A DNA stretch of 64,000 bases from Zygnema cylindricum (lineage: Eukaryota > Streptophyta > Zygnematophyceae > Zygnematales > Zygnemataceae), in the NCBI GenBank assembly GCA_037447655.1, contig JBBHKE010000367.1:137946-201945 (forward strand), in the 5' to 3' direction. The notes beneath the pieces were generated by a model. The model searched no databases. It had not been told where the DNA came from and saw only the letters and a list, made by a program, of their open reading frames with translations. The position numbers and the translations under genes were made by a program. How positions within the stretch are numbered: position 1 is the first letter of the stretch; each line of letters begins with the position of its first letter. Of this stretch, positions 19,321 to 32,500 are shown in pieces.

Positions 19321-20287
19321 AGAAAAAGACAAGCCGAGCCGTTGCCAGTTTGGCGCACTGTAGCTTCGCACTATTCACGAGTCAACTGCATCGTACTAAA
19401 CTGAATAAATTTGCTTTGCAAGTGGAGAAACATTATTATTGGGCCAAAGAAACCGCCTTCTTCGCCGCGATTCTGTTATAAAAGGTAATCAAATAGGGTT
19501 AATTAATAATTACATACTTGCCGTACAGTGTCGCTGCTCAACAATTTGAAACGGTCGGTTCTTGGTGTTGCTTTTTGTCGATGGTACTATTGTAGTTTCG
19601 ACAAATGTTACAGTCTTTAAATCGTATCGGTAATTTATTGAGTATCGTCAACGCAAGACTCTTAAAGAAAAAAGTCGTTAATGGCTTTTTCATGATTCCT
19701 TGGTATTGCATATCGGACTGATTTTCAATCGATTCTACGCAATTCGGTATTGGTGCAATACTCGCCGATCCATAAGAACCGATTTTATATTCTTTTTGAA
19801 TCACAATATCGGCAGTCTTCGGTGTCGATATTCGCTTAACGCTTAACATAGCGCAAAAGTAGACAATTTTTGTTACGCGTGTCCTGCATGCAATCCTGCT
19901 TCGAATTACTTCTTTTTGTCTTTGTTTTATTTTTCAACGAGAAGGGACTTGCGGACATCTTTTTAACCAATTCATACTCTTAACCCTCTGCCAACTGATG
20001 CGTAGATGTGACAACTGTAACCGACCATCCAAAAATTGTTGGTGTATTGAGATGGAACACAAAGTGTCATTTTATAATCACATGCAAAGCTACAATAGTT
20101 TGCAAGCTTCATTAATTCATTAATTGTACCATTCAAATGCCTAAAAAGATAATAATCATATATAAGGCAAAGAAACATTTCCTTGTGCTTGTAAACACCA
20201 TCAGTTTCGCATCCAAACAACACCTAGTCGTCTTTTTCGTATTTAACAAACCTACGGTTGTGATTGACTTGCACCTTCTATTTAGAC
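19321..20287. other. Intergenic, no gene seen
   Basis: AT-rich sequence. A 103-codon minus-strand ORF (19538-19849) has no recognisable motif. Confidence 0.5.
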
Positions 20288-20508
20288 TACACCGTGAATC
20301 GCTATTAGTGTTAATGTTTTTTTCGCCACTTAAAACTTCTTTGAAGCATATAAACTTCTGCGATTTTCAATTTGAGACCGCCAATCGGGAGCTTAGAATC
20401 TTACCTTTTAATCGCAACCATAAGATCCACAATCCGACATGTGTGTACGGAGAAAAGATGTTTTAAGTGGCGAAAAAAACATTAACATTAATAGCGATTA
20501 ACGGTGTA
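20288..20508. mobile_element. Short-class MITE (family A)
   Basis: TIRs TACACCGTGAATCGCTATTA and AATAGCGATTAACGGTGTA. The left half of the body is more diverged (AGCATATAAACTTCTGCG) than the right half (TGTGTACGGAGAAAAGATG). Confidence 0.85.
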
Positions 20509-21130
20509 CTTGTAACTACGACTTGGCTCAATGAATAGCTTCATGGATATTACTGACAAACGTCAAAACAGTACGGAGTCATCCATCACTAATAGGACAG
20601 ATGTCAAGGATCCTACGGTCTCTTCCAATGAGTTGTTTCAAAGTGTAGCCTTATTAGTTTGGAGATGTGCACTGTTGATCGCATATTGAGCGAATGGTAG
20701 ATAACCACCCTAATAAAAAGGGAAAAAAAATATCATGGTCTCATGGTCACACTTGACCATTCCCATGTGTGCATATTCAAACATTGTAATAGTCCAATCC
20801 TCATCATGTTGTTGATTTTCTCGTGTAGCCATGTGTAACAAGTCTTATTATACTTTTGACTTTGCACTAAAAGAGATGGCCATCTGCAAAAGCGTAAGAT
20901 ACGTGTTGCAATGTTGCCAACACTCGACGTGTCATGAATATGCGACATGGTCTGCCCTAATACCTGAATTAGAATTTACCCGGCATTGTAGTGAAGGCCT
21001 CCGTAATGTCCAAAGCTAAAGTGGTTGACAGAGCGTTCTTTAGGTCTAACGACTTCTCACTAACTGGAGGCCTTCATGGAACATGGAGTCATTATGATAA
21101 AAAGTACAAAAGTCCAAAAGTACTGTGTAG
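20509..21130. other. Intergenic, no gene seen
   Basis: Ordinary AT-rich sequence between two family A MITEs. Only short unsupported ORFs. Confidence 0.5.
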
Positions 21131-21346
21131 TACACCGTATATCGCTATTAGTGTTAATATTTTTGTCGTCACTTAAAACAACTTTTCTCCGTACATATTT
21201 GTCAGATTGTTGATCTGACGGTTGCGATTGAAAGGTAAAGTTCTCAGCTTCCCTCAAATTTAACATCGGACAATTTGTACGGAGAAAAGATGTTTTAAGT
21301 GGCGTAAAAAATATTAACGTTAATACTTAATAGCGATACACGGTGT
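21131..21346. mobile_element. Short-class MITE (family A)
   Basis: TIRs TACACCGTATATCGCTATTA and its inverse, with a small duplication (TTAATACTTAATAGCG) at the right end. The usual CTCCGTACA and GTACGGAGAAAAGATG hairpin arms are present. Confidence 0.85.
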
Positions 21347-21367
21347 AGTTTTGGTGTGGTTCAAAAC

Positions 21368-21510
21368 ATAGTTAAAAAGTAGGCGTTTTTATGGTAGGCC
21401 TTTGGTCGGCGCCTTTATCGTAAGTTGTGTTATGGGCTTTTCATGTGATCTTCTTAGATCGCTACTTTGATCAACGACCGTCAGAACGTCCGAATCTGAC
21501 GGTGTAAATA
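21368..21510. mobile_element. TIR element family D, truncated copy
   Basis: Begins CATAGTTAAAAAGTAGGCG and contains the family landmarks GTTATGGGCTTTTCATGTGA and TCTTAGATCGCTACTTTGAT. It stops where the retroelement/RME-8 duplicate begins, and the other end is missing. Confidence 0.7.
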
Positions 21511-22495
21511 AAACGAAGACATCTCAAGTTCCTATTCATTATTAAACAAAAAAAAAAATGCAGGATAAATTAAAAAGCACGATGGTAAACCATCTGAGTT
21601 TGGGGGTACAAAAGGGGTGGCATGACCAACACTGAAAAACAACAATAAAAAACAAAAAGAGCGACAAAAACACACCCTAAAAAAAGGAAACAACAAAAAG
21701 GAAAATAAAAGCACCCTAACTCAAATGAAAAGCACGGCAACTCACAAAAACAAAAATACAAACCCCAATCCCAACCCTAACTTAATTAAATATCTATGAA
21801 AAACAACCCCGTAAGTCCCCCCAGCCCGGGGGAGCACGTTGAGGGAGTTCCGGAGCACGGCGACAATCCATAACCGCAACAGTCGATCGGAGGAGAATAG
21901 AAGCCTGCACTCGTTGTAGAGCCACAGATAAGCGTTGACGGTAAAAAGAAGTAAGGACCGAAGGAGGAGGGCTCCCAGGTCCTCGACGCTCGAAAGCACG
22001 TCGAGCACAAGTACGGAGAAACTCGTCCAGTGCAACACCCAAACAACCAAAGATCTCGACCGCCATCGGGATAAAGTCATCCATAGGGTCCCGGTGGGCA
22101 TAATCACGCTCCTTTGCCTTAGCAGCATCACGAGCTGCCACTCCAAGATGTCGAGCCGCCTGACCAACAACATTAGCTGAAGTAAACTCTTCGGATTGGA
22201 GCTTACAGGTGTCGTTATGTGACGCAATAATTCTAAAACCTTCTGCATGATTATTGCAACAAAGATAAAATAAACACCAACAAGGTCGCTATCCGGACAA
22301 CCTTTACAATGATCTTAAATAGAGAATGGTAGTCAAAAAAATAAAATGCAGAGAGTAATAGAATTCCTGTGTAAAAAATATGTATTTTGAGTTGAAATAA
22401 CAAACAAAAAACAAACAATAAGCGAGCAAAACCGAAAAACTCACCTTGTTGTTGAAAAACCCTAAAAGTTCCAGTACTGCTAAAGCTGCTGCATG
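21510..22495 (-). mobile_element. Retroelement ORF remnant fused to a duplicated piece of RME-8
   Basis: A minus-strand reading frame (about 21794-22215) encodes blocks DPMDDFIPMAVEIFGCL and SFYRQRLSVALQRVQAS. I recall this pattern from the C-terminal end of plant/algal retroelement ORFs, an attribution made from memory and unconfirmed. It has no RT motif of its own. Both edges match DNA inside the RME-8 gene. The left edge (AACGAAGA...CCTATTCATTATTAAA) equals 28186-28228. The right edge (22443-22495) resembles the 3' end of RME-8 exon 30 (AGTACTGCAAAAGCCGCC type), including an exon/intron-like junction. The RME-8 intron holds the same element with its middle deleted. This copy is either a partial duplication of that intron or an element that captured exon sequence. 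Confidence 0.55.
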
Positions 22496-24240
22496 ACATC
22501 CTCGTATGGAGTACGATTAAAGATAAGTACACCAACCCAACAAAAACATACCAAGTTGTGGTCTGGAGTTCCTCATTTGATTCTTGTCTCGTAGGCAAGC
22601 TTGTTTTGGATACCAGCCAAAGTTTTCGCAGTGCTTTTCAATTTTTGGTTTGTTTGATTTTGTGCGAGTTTTCTCACCATCGTTTGTGTTCTCCTTTCCT
22701 TTGTTTCCATGTACCAGGACGGTTTACCATCACACGTTTTCAGTAAGGCTTATTAATATTTAGTCTAAGAAATTAGAGATATTGTAATTTTGTTGGTCCT
22801 CTCACAACAATTTGTCCAAAAAATTGACTGCATTCTATAGTTGTGAAATAGGTTATTTCTCTGGTATACCTTCATCCGATGGTCAGGGAACCCTCTTAGT
22901 TTTAAGATCACAAATTTAGTGAAACATCATCCAAGCACTTCAGGACTTGTTACTCACTTGTTTGTCACTTTGACATTTTGGCCATCTCCTGTTGGGTCCC
23001 ACGACAGAGTACTTATTAGTCACTGGGACAATTTTGGGGTCACCCTTCAAACAGAACTTCATCCAAGGGCTTAAGGTACTGTTAGCATAAGAACATATGT
23101 TCCTACCACCGAATGTGGAGACGAATGCTAATTTTGCATTTACCGAACATCTTGCCAAATCTTTTCCGAATGCGGAATCTCTTCCAATGAAGGAGATGAC
23201 TGATTCTAGCCCCATCGTGTTCGCATCGAATAAGATGTTTTTGTCTCATCTCAATGTCCCAATATTTATACATTATAGTTTACACGTATTTGATATGCAT
23301 GTTCTTTTTGCTAGCCCAAGATTTTTTAAAACTGTGTTAACTTGACGAAAGTTTTTTCCTCATCCATATTTGAGCTGTGTATACAATATACATGTACAAC
23401 AATTCCCATATATCAGCATTCTGCTCCTACCACACCAAATAACCAATTGGCTTAAAGAAGTCAAAGTCAAACAAAGTCAAACATGACAATCCATAGAAGA
23501 AGTTTCAACAACAAACTAACATTTCTCCCAGACTACCGTATACCGTAAAATATTCCCAAATTTTTTTTGACAAGTCCACCCCACTCATCATAACATGGAG
23601 AATTGACGATTGCCGAAAACTTTACATGAAAAATTTACAACCATATTTTTCTTACATGGCCATGTGTTCCAGTTGGCCATGAAAAAACAATGGAAAGCCT
23701 TAAAAGAAAAACTAGGACACAAACAAGGAGGCTTTTTTTCTGCTCTTTTAACTCAAAAAGGCAAATCGACCTCGAAAATCAAATCAAATCCTCTTAAGAC
23801 TCTCCCAGTTTTCGGGGACCTAAGGCTAGTCCTTAGAAGCTCCCAACTCTTCTATAAAATTATTCGACTTTTGTTGCTTGCCCAGGATAAAAACTCTAAA
23901 CATTTTCCTTGTCCAGGGAATTAAGTAAAAACCAAATAATGGTGGATTCTTTGATTGTCTCCAGTAAATAAAATAAATCTTAACAAGAATGTAGTGTCCA
24001 GAGCAGTCACGGGATCTGACACAAAAGACAATCATGGCTTTGTCTCATCTGGCCATCTCCCCCAACTTTTTTCCAAATCTGGGCAAAAATCATTTTTTGT
24101 CAATATAGCCCTTCAATAACTGAGAGTATCCAGCTCTTAAACCTTCCACAATCGATCCAATCTGGTTGTACCGCACAGTTTGTGTTTTAAATTTGCCAGG
24201 ACTATAGTCCAGATTCTGATATTTTTGAACCTCGACTACC
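22496..24240. other. Intergenic, downstream of the RME-8 stop codon
   Basis: AT-rich, with short ORFs only. It should contain the 3' untranslated region and polyadenylation site of the minus-strand RME-8 gene. No terminator can be assigned from sequence alone. Confidence 0.5.
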
Positions 24241-26512
24241 TCAACTCTCGTCTGGTTCAAAATCAGCACCTTTGTCTGGTTCTTCCATTGAGTCTGTGGT
24301 AAAACTCCCAGACTTTCCGTTTGTGTAAACATCGTGGACTTCTTCCAATATTACTGAAGGTCCATTTTCCTGTTTTGTGACTGAACCCACAATGCCTTCA
24401 GGTGTATCTGCGGTCCACCACTCGGCGGGAAATCGATGCCTTAAGAAGTGTTGCATAGCTACATCATCTACCACATTGTCTCTAATATTAGGGAGAGGCA
24501 CCAACCATTCCCCAAACCCTTTCTCATCCCCTGGAACAATTTTCTCCAACACTTTGTTTACTTCCGACCCACATCGCCTATCAGCAACCATCACAGAAAG
24601 AACTTCCGCGGCTTTTCCCCTCACAATTTCCACACTCTCATGATGAAGAACTATGGAAGCCACCTGTCCCACGAGATCGAGCTCAAGAGCCGTTTTTGTA
24701 GCTTTGGAACTATACCTCACTAGACGAAGTAAAAGCATTAAACTGCAAAGCCGAGGGTCTGTCCCGGTAAAACCTTCTTCATCCGAGGGCACCTGGAGAA
24801 CCAAAAATGAGGAAATTGTATTCAAAAGATCCTCGTTCACAACAAAATCAGCAATATCTGAGCTGTTCACTGTGCATTGGAATAGAAGGAGACCTGGAAG
24901 AGCTAATCCCCTCCGTTCCTCTCCACTCCCCCCAGCTATGAAATCGTATATTGGGAAAAAAATGTCAATGTTAGAGGTGGCCAATAATCCCGGCCGGCTT
25001 CGAAATAAAACTAACAGGGCCAGAAGAAGCCTCCTTCTATCATCAAAAGTATACTCGTTTGCACGTGCCCCATCGGATGGGGCAGCCACAACCACCGCTT
25101 TTCGAATTTCTCGAACAAGACGATCTTCTAAAATAATGTTCATGTCATACCCTGGTTTTCTAAGAACCTGGTCAACAAAAAAGCCTCCCATATACAACTC
25201 CTTCACATAGCCTTCCTGAGGCTCATCAGAAAACAGCTTCCCTTTTTCTTCCTCGGAATCTTCTGACGGCTCAACGACTGCCTTCACATATCTCAAAAAC
25301 AGGGCATCTTCCTGGCTGTTCAAAGACCATGGAGGCAATCCTACATCTCCATTCTTCTCCATCATTTCTTTCAGTTTTCTTGACTCTAAAAGCAAATGCT
25401 TTCGGCATCGATCTATCCCGGCACTTCCCCAAACTAGTAAAGGATTGCAAACCTCCCTTCGCATCATCTCACACGCTTCCGTTGGGTCCCTTGCAAGCGT
25501 GGAGAGAATGTCCACAGGAAGAAGCTGATAGAGTGTTCTCACAACAAGTGGTTGAACTGCCATTTCTTGAGCTACATCTAAAAGGTTGGAAATTTCATAC
25601 ATGTCTGTGACATCAGCCGAAAAATTATCTCCCGCATGTCCATTGGTTAAAGCAGAAGCATCGCCCACTGACCGACGAATGGCCAGATCTTTGACTAGTT
25701 TTGCTCTCCTATCTACTCCCATAGTGGCTAAAAGAAGGTATCCTAAAATCTGAGCAGCAACCAGCTGTCCAGAATCGTTTGCCTTTGATTGTTTTCTTGG
25801 GGAAATTAACTCTTCGGGATTGGGTCCCCAAGTGGGTAATTCAGCATCAAAGAAAAGGGATAAGATTAGAAGTAAAGTCCCACTACTAGAAAAGTAATTT
25901 GTTGCTTCCAAAGTGGCTGGCATCTCCTGACTAAGCTCCAAAAATGCATCGAGAATTGCAGCTGCGACCTCATATGCTTTCTCACTGGGAGACACCAGAC
26001 CTTCCCAGAGTTGCTGAGCCATAACAGGAAGGAGAGGAGACGGCAATAGCTGTTCCTGAGCTGTCACATGACCTGATAAAACTTGGGCAATAGCTGCCAC
26101 TTCCATTTGAGCAGCTGGAATATGTGCCCCCTTTGAGAGAACTTCGGCAAGTAGAGGATATCTTACTTGGAGAAGCATTCCCTTTTTGCTATCTTCAACA
26201 GCATATCGTAGACACTCTCCTAAAGCAGCCATGGCAATTAAGAAGTCCTCCTCTGTGGCAGGAAGTTTCACTCTCCCCCCAAAAAGCCTCTTCCCATTCT
26301 CTGGTATGTGAGTATGTGTGGATACATTTGACTCTCCTTCTAATTTCTGTTGCCCGGGAGGAATGAGAATGTGTCGGTTAGCTTCAAGATAGTCCTGAAG
26401 AGAGTCCAAAAAGGCACGTCCGTCTGGAAGGTCGAAGTGTTCCCAATGACCAGTTGCGTAGCCTTTGACAAAAACTCCGGAAATCACCATTTCATCCGCA
26501 AGACAGTCATAA
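24241..26512 (-). other. RME-8 last exon, with degenerate IWN repeat 4
   Basis: A single 2.27-kb exon for the C-terminal third. It includes a decayed fourth IWN element (CNPLLVWGSAGIDRCRKHLL), the YMGGFFVDQVLRKPGYDM strand typical of the family, CGSEVNKVLEKI, and an Asp/Glu-rich tail ending EPDES. Stop TGA at 24241-24243. The long antisense ORF at 24653-25210 is a shadow. Confidence 0.9.
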
Positions 26513-29500
26513 CTGCAAAAGAAGGGAAAAAAAAAATTAATTCCTCAAAAGAAGAAATATACAAACCTCCTGAAAGGTTTGACAGCTTGGTAAAAGGTTC
26601 ATATCAGCCTTCAAAGATTTACATAACAAAATCTTCACAAAGAAATGGTGGTGCATTAAAAACATAATGAAGAAAATGAGGAAAAGGTAGTCATAACGAG
26701 CCACGAAGGAGATATCTTTCTAAGTTGGCAACCTAGTTATAAATGTTGATTTAGCAAATTGTAAGGGTTTCTCCTAAACTGAACTGGAGGCTTTCCACGA
26801 TGACAAAGCAAGTAGTCACCGTGACTCATTAATCCAGCGTCAAGTTTTAATTCTATACACATGGACCATCGAAAACTAGATTGTATGATCTGGACAATTC
26901 TAAGTTGCAAAATGACTTTTTTTGGACTTCTGACATCAGCAAAAATCCCTTCCTTTCTTGTTCCTTCCGTCCACTCTTGCCAATCCACAGTGATTTCAGC
27001 GCAAGGTTAAACATAAACTATTCAACCATAAATAATACAAGCACAGGTTTACAGTGTGGAACACTAGACCAAAATGGATTATTTTTAAACTTGAGCCACG
27101 TCAGAACTATGCATGCACACATGCCTGCATCAAATCATACATTCAAACATACAAAAAAATTACACATACATACAAACATACATGATAGCATACATATTCA
27201 CATAAACACGAAGAGGAAGACGCACACCTGAACTCTTCAAGCCACGTGAGCTCATCATCTGTGGTGACCACTCCTGTGGCTTGCTGCAAGTTGTGCTCTC
27301 TCACTCTGGCAGTCACCTTTGTGCGTAGCTCCAACCTCACATCAGTGTTCCAAATGGCAGTTGGCTGCGATAAATCTGTGGAAGCCATGGCCATAAATTT
27401 TGAGGCTCCCGCATCTGGGTTTTTCAAGCAAGTAAACATAGCCAAAGGAATAACAGTAACCAAAATCCCCGTTTCAAACTGGTGTCGGGGACTAGGGTCC
27501 ATTTCTGGAGCCTGGTCAAGCGTCACTGCAAGAGTACGGAGGACCTCGGCACCCACTTGCTCCAGCGTCCTCGTACGAGAAACTGTATCATTCTCTGACT
27601 TCTCTCTCATCTTTATTAAAGCTTCTTCAGTCGGAACTGTCAAAAGCAGTAAAGGTAAGAGGAGGCCCTGCAGAAACGTCGGTAACACAAGACATCAGTG
27701 GTGAGAAACATAGAATTCTCTGTCTAACAATAAACGACCAAAACAGCGAAAAACGATTCCAAACTACACACATCAATTGCATAACTTACAAATAAAACTA
27801 CTTGGAAATATGCAGCAACTCCTGCATCAGTAAGGTAGACGACTGTGCTTAAAATATATACTTTTTTGTTAAATCCTCAAAAACCGTACAACAAAGTCCC
27901 ATCGGAAGAGCATGTTCATCCTTACTTGCTTGACAACCCGATAACAGAGCTCCACGTCTCCTGAGAAATGATTGAGGCAATCCAAAGCCGCAAATGCTAC
28001 AGGACTGGGCGGAGTCTCTGAACTAGAAGCGGCAGCCCCGGCAGAAGAACAAAGAGCCCACCAAAAGCCTTTCCTCCACCTCACATCGTCACGGAGAAGA
28101 TGGCGTCCTTCCCTGAAAGACAACAATTACGATTCAATCATTTTTCTTAGCACAACTTTTCAGTTTTCTGAAATCCATACTGGTAGAACCTGAACGAAGA
28201 AATCTGAAGTGCCTATTCATTATTAAATTCTTCGGATTGGAGCTTACAGGTGTCATTATGCGCCTCTACACTTATTATAAAGATGAAATAAAGATAAAAT
28301 AAAAACCAACGAGGTCGCTACCCAGACAACAACGACCTTCAAAAGGGAACAATAGTAAAAAAAATCAAACGCATACAAATTTAAAAGATGTCTGTGTTAA
28401 AAAGATGTCTTTCAGTTAAAATAACAAACCTTGTTGCTGAAGCCAATTCCAGTACTGCAAAAGCCGCCGCAAGAGCTGGTTCCAATGATGTTCCCACTGG
28501 TGAATCCGGAAAGCTTCCATCCGGTTTCACTTTAGTGCCCAATGACAACACACTCAGAGCAAAACTGATGGCAATTTCTGACACATTTGTATCCCTGTAA
28601 CATCAAAAGAGGCAAAAACGTATTTATTATGCAGTCAAATAGCAATCTATACCCAACCGATGTCACATACTCAATTTATTCAGGGAAAAAAAAAAAACCG
28701 AATAACATTTTAGGTCAGGAATGTTAGTAAATGTGCAGTTTTCACAACAAAAACCACAAACTACTTACTTGACCTAGAGCAACAAAGAAAAAAATTGTGT
28801 GATCCATCTCATTATAAAAACGTTGCGCTCTCATTTCCCTTATCTATTTGAAACTTCGCTAACACCACTACGCATACACTTTGTGTCAGGTCCACCTCCC
28901 ATGAACCGCCACAAACAACTGTAACAAGATACCACATCCTACACATTCATGGTGGGGAATCAGAGAAAAAGATAAATCGTACTCACTTTTCTCTGGTTTT
29001 AGCTATATTTTGTAGGATGGAGGCCGCATGTGAAAGTATTGCTGTCATAGTGACAGGACACTCGTCTTTTTGTGCAATACAAACACGCAGGGCAGGAGTT
29101 GCGATGTCGATAACTATGCTCTCAGCTTCTGTTGAAAGTGGAATCTCCGGATACCTCCTCAGGACAAGATCCTTTTCAGCCCAGATAACATACCAACAAT
29201 TCAACCACTATCCCTTTTAAACGAAAAAATCCAGGGGAAGCATGGAAATGACTCGATACAAAAAAGACAACAAGACAACCATACATACAAGGGGGAATAA
29301 ATAAAAAAATGACAGCTGGAAGACAACAAGATCCCCTATGTGACAAAACAATCCCAGACATTCAACCAGATCCCAACGACTTGGAGCTAGTCTCAAGAAC
29401 TTTCTCTATTGCCCCATATCAATCGATATCATATAGGACACATGACAACGATGTATCACAATTTCGGTCCAATGAAAAATCGAGGAGAAAAAAACCTGTA

Positions 29501-32500
29501 TGTCAACATCGTGATAACAAACGATAATTGACTGATAAAAGCGTATGATAGTTAAAAATCTATTACAAAAAAAAAATATATCTGGTCTTTTTTTTGACCG
29601 AGAGCCTGATTGGCCAGAAATTTTCTGCACAATAATTGGAAAACTAAAAGTTGAGGCATGAAGTCAAAAATTTGATGCTCAAAACTTTTTCATACGGCAG
29701 TTCATTACAATATAGTACAATGTAGCATACCGTACTGAAAAATTGTTTCAGCCTCACAGCTTAGGAATCAAAACGCTAATAAATGCAGGGATATTGACGA
29801 TATCACAATTTAAATACATCGGAATTATTGGCAAAATTTATCGAGACAAAAGAAAAAACCTCACATTGATTTTTAGCAAATCCTGCTCCACATAGAACAC
29901 CTTTCTCTCAAAAGAAAATCACCCCGAGTACGAGTTAACACAAATTGAGAAGAAAAGGAGGATAGACAGATGGGAGGGAAATGCAACACACACCTGTGCC
30001 TTAGTCAATTGCACAATTCTCGGTACCTCCTGACGCCAAACTGAGGTACCTGATGCATTCCCTGTACTCAGTATCCGCTGGTACTCCTGTACACCACCAG
30101 AACAAAAGGAAGCTTTGGTGAGAATGGACAAAAGATAGACCTAGATTCAAGAACACATCCACAGTTTGAGACCTTCATACTCCCATGACTCTCAACTATC
30201 CAGCCTGGGGCTCCCACTAAGATGTCTTTTACCACTTAAGCAATAATGCAGTGAGAAAAGGTTCTAGGCAGGAAATACAAAAAAACCGGCATGATGCCAT
30301 GAAAAGTAGAAGCCTGACCCGTAAAGCACCATAGAGCGAAAGCCAAGAAAAAAAGGATATCCAAAGTGTCGAATCTCCTATGCCTAGTATGTATTTCAAA
30401 TGAAGTACACAAGAAAGTACAGCATATGTCGACAGTGTCACATCAGTTGAAACTAACAAACAAAAATCCTGGATCACACAGCTGAAGTTTCCCATAAAGC
30501 AAACTCCAGTAAGAAAACAGCCTGGAGTAGTGCTTTACTATCTGGTCTTTGTTAAGCCGTTGGCAAACAACAAGAAGAGCGGTGCATATTACAGCCAAAA
30601 TTAGCAAAAGCAAGAAACCCGAAGAAAAACAATCACATTCAACCACATGCCCCAGAACCCTGGCAAATTGCAAAAAGTTGAGATTGTTTTCTCATGGAAG
30701 TATTGCTTGCTGAAATAACAATTAAGGCTTAAAAGACGTTGGAAGGAGAGGTCAATTCCACCTGTAAAACTGCTCTGTGAAACGAAGAGGGATCAACCAC
30801 TGGGTGATCAGGGTATCGTTCATCGTCTAGAAGGTTGTGAAGGTACAACGGAGCAACAAATATAGTGTCTGCATCACAAGAACATACCAAATCATCGCTC
30901 TGAAACCTTAAAAACCCTAAAAAGCCCTGAAAAACCCCTGATAACCCTGATAAAGTGTTGTCATTGATCTCAAGACTCGAAAGGTGCCTGCTATTACATT
31001 TGGCAAAGAAGAGGTAAAAAACACTCACAGTTGCTACGTCTCTGAACGCAATACTTTACACTTCTCTCATATAATAACCTTGCGCCATATTTCAGAGTTA
31101 AAAGTTATCTATAAAAAATTCAATCATACCAAAAAATTTAGTAGTGGTGTGGTGGCTTGTTATCCACTCAATTGTCATGATTTGAACACTAGCTTGTGAT
31201 CTTTGGTCAAAACAAAGAACGATCGAATGGGTGTTATTAACTCTGAAGGATCATGAAAAGTGTGCAAAACTAAACTGACCTGCGAGCTCCGGGTAAACAA
31301 CAGCAGGACGAGGCTGATAAATGAAAAGAGCTTGTGGGTCAGAGGCTCGAGCCTTTGTATAAGGCTCTAAATCAGCAGTGAGCTGTTCCACCAGCCGTGC
31401 CTTCATCTCCTTGTTCCAAATCAACTCTGGCGAGTCCTCCTCGATGTCCAATTTCTCCTTAAACCCATCTGGACCCTGCAACCGAAAACGATAAAAACAA
31501 GGCCACCTTTTAACTCGAATCTCGTGCTCCACTTCAAACTATGAAATTCCGGGTAAAAAGTTGCTTCTTTGAAAAAATGATTTTGTCAATCTGCTTAAAT
31601 AAAGCTTATTCTGACAGTGCATAAAATAAGGAGACATTATCCTTTTCTAGGTTAAGACTACTAGGTGAAAGGGTAAGGTTAAATGTGGACATAATACAAG
31701 CTAAGCACGTAAGATATGGCCATAGTTTTCGGCACTTTACAAATATGGAATAAAGGGAACCTCTAACCAGCTCACTATCAAGTCGGACCTCAAAACCCAA
31801 AAATGTACAGCGAATTACTTATGTATCACATGGGTGTCAATCAGCTTCAAATTCTGTGGGTACTCACTTCCTGAATCAATTTGGAGATAAGACTCGGTGG
31901 TAACCAGAGTCTCAGAATGCTCTCGTTCCATGGAAGGTGCTCGACCACAATAAGACCTTTCACTGGAGAATGGAGATACCCCTCTGGATCCTGCAACAGA
32001 AATATTCAGGAAACAGGAACAGAAAATGGTCATGCATAGTTTCCTGACCTGGAACTGGGAGCTCGAGACCACAGCAATTAAGCATGCTATTAGAGTTCCT
32101 TCGTTGAGTGAAACGCATGATGGCTTTGTAAAAAGGGCCGGTAAATACGATCTGAGCAAATATGATTTCCGAATGAGTGGCCCGTTCTTACCTGGTGTAG
32201 ATGCGTTTGCCACAAATACTTAATAATTGCAGATTTGTCATCTTCGGTGATGTCCCCCGCCATAAGTTTCCAAAGTAAAATTTCAAAAATACCAAACTTG
32301 TACAAGCCCGGACGTGCTAACTTGTTTGCCTTAAATAGTGATGCCAGGATGTCCAAGATCCTGCCCAGAAGAAAGAGAACCGATGAACAACCATTAGCTA
32401 CTGGATGACAACAAAAGAACGTAAGCAGAGATGAAACAGAAAGACGGCTTTCTACGCAAAGATAACCAGACGTTCCATGAATCAATACGCATGAAAGCTC

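Noticed and set aside
24653-25210. 185-codon plus-strand ORF
   Set aside because: It is antisense to the strongly supported last exon of the RME-8 gene.
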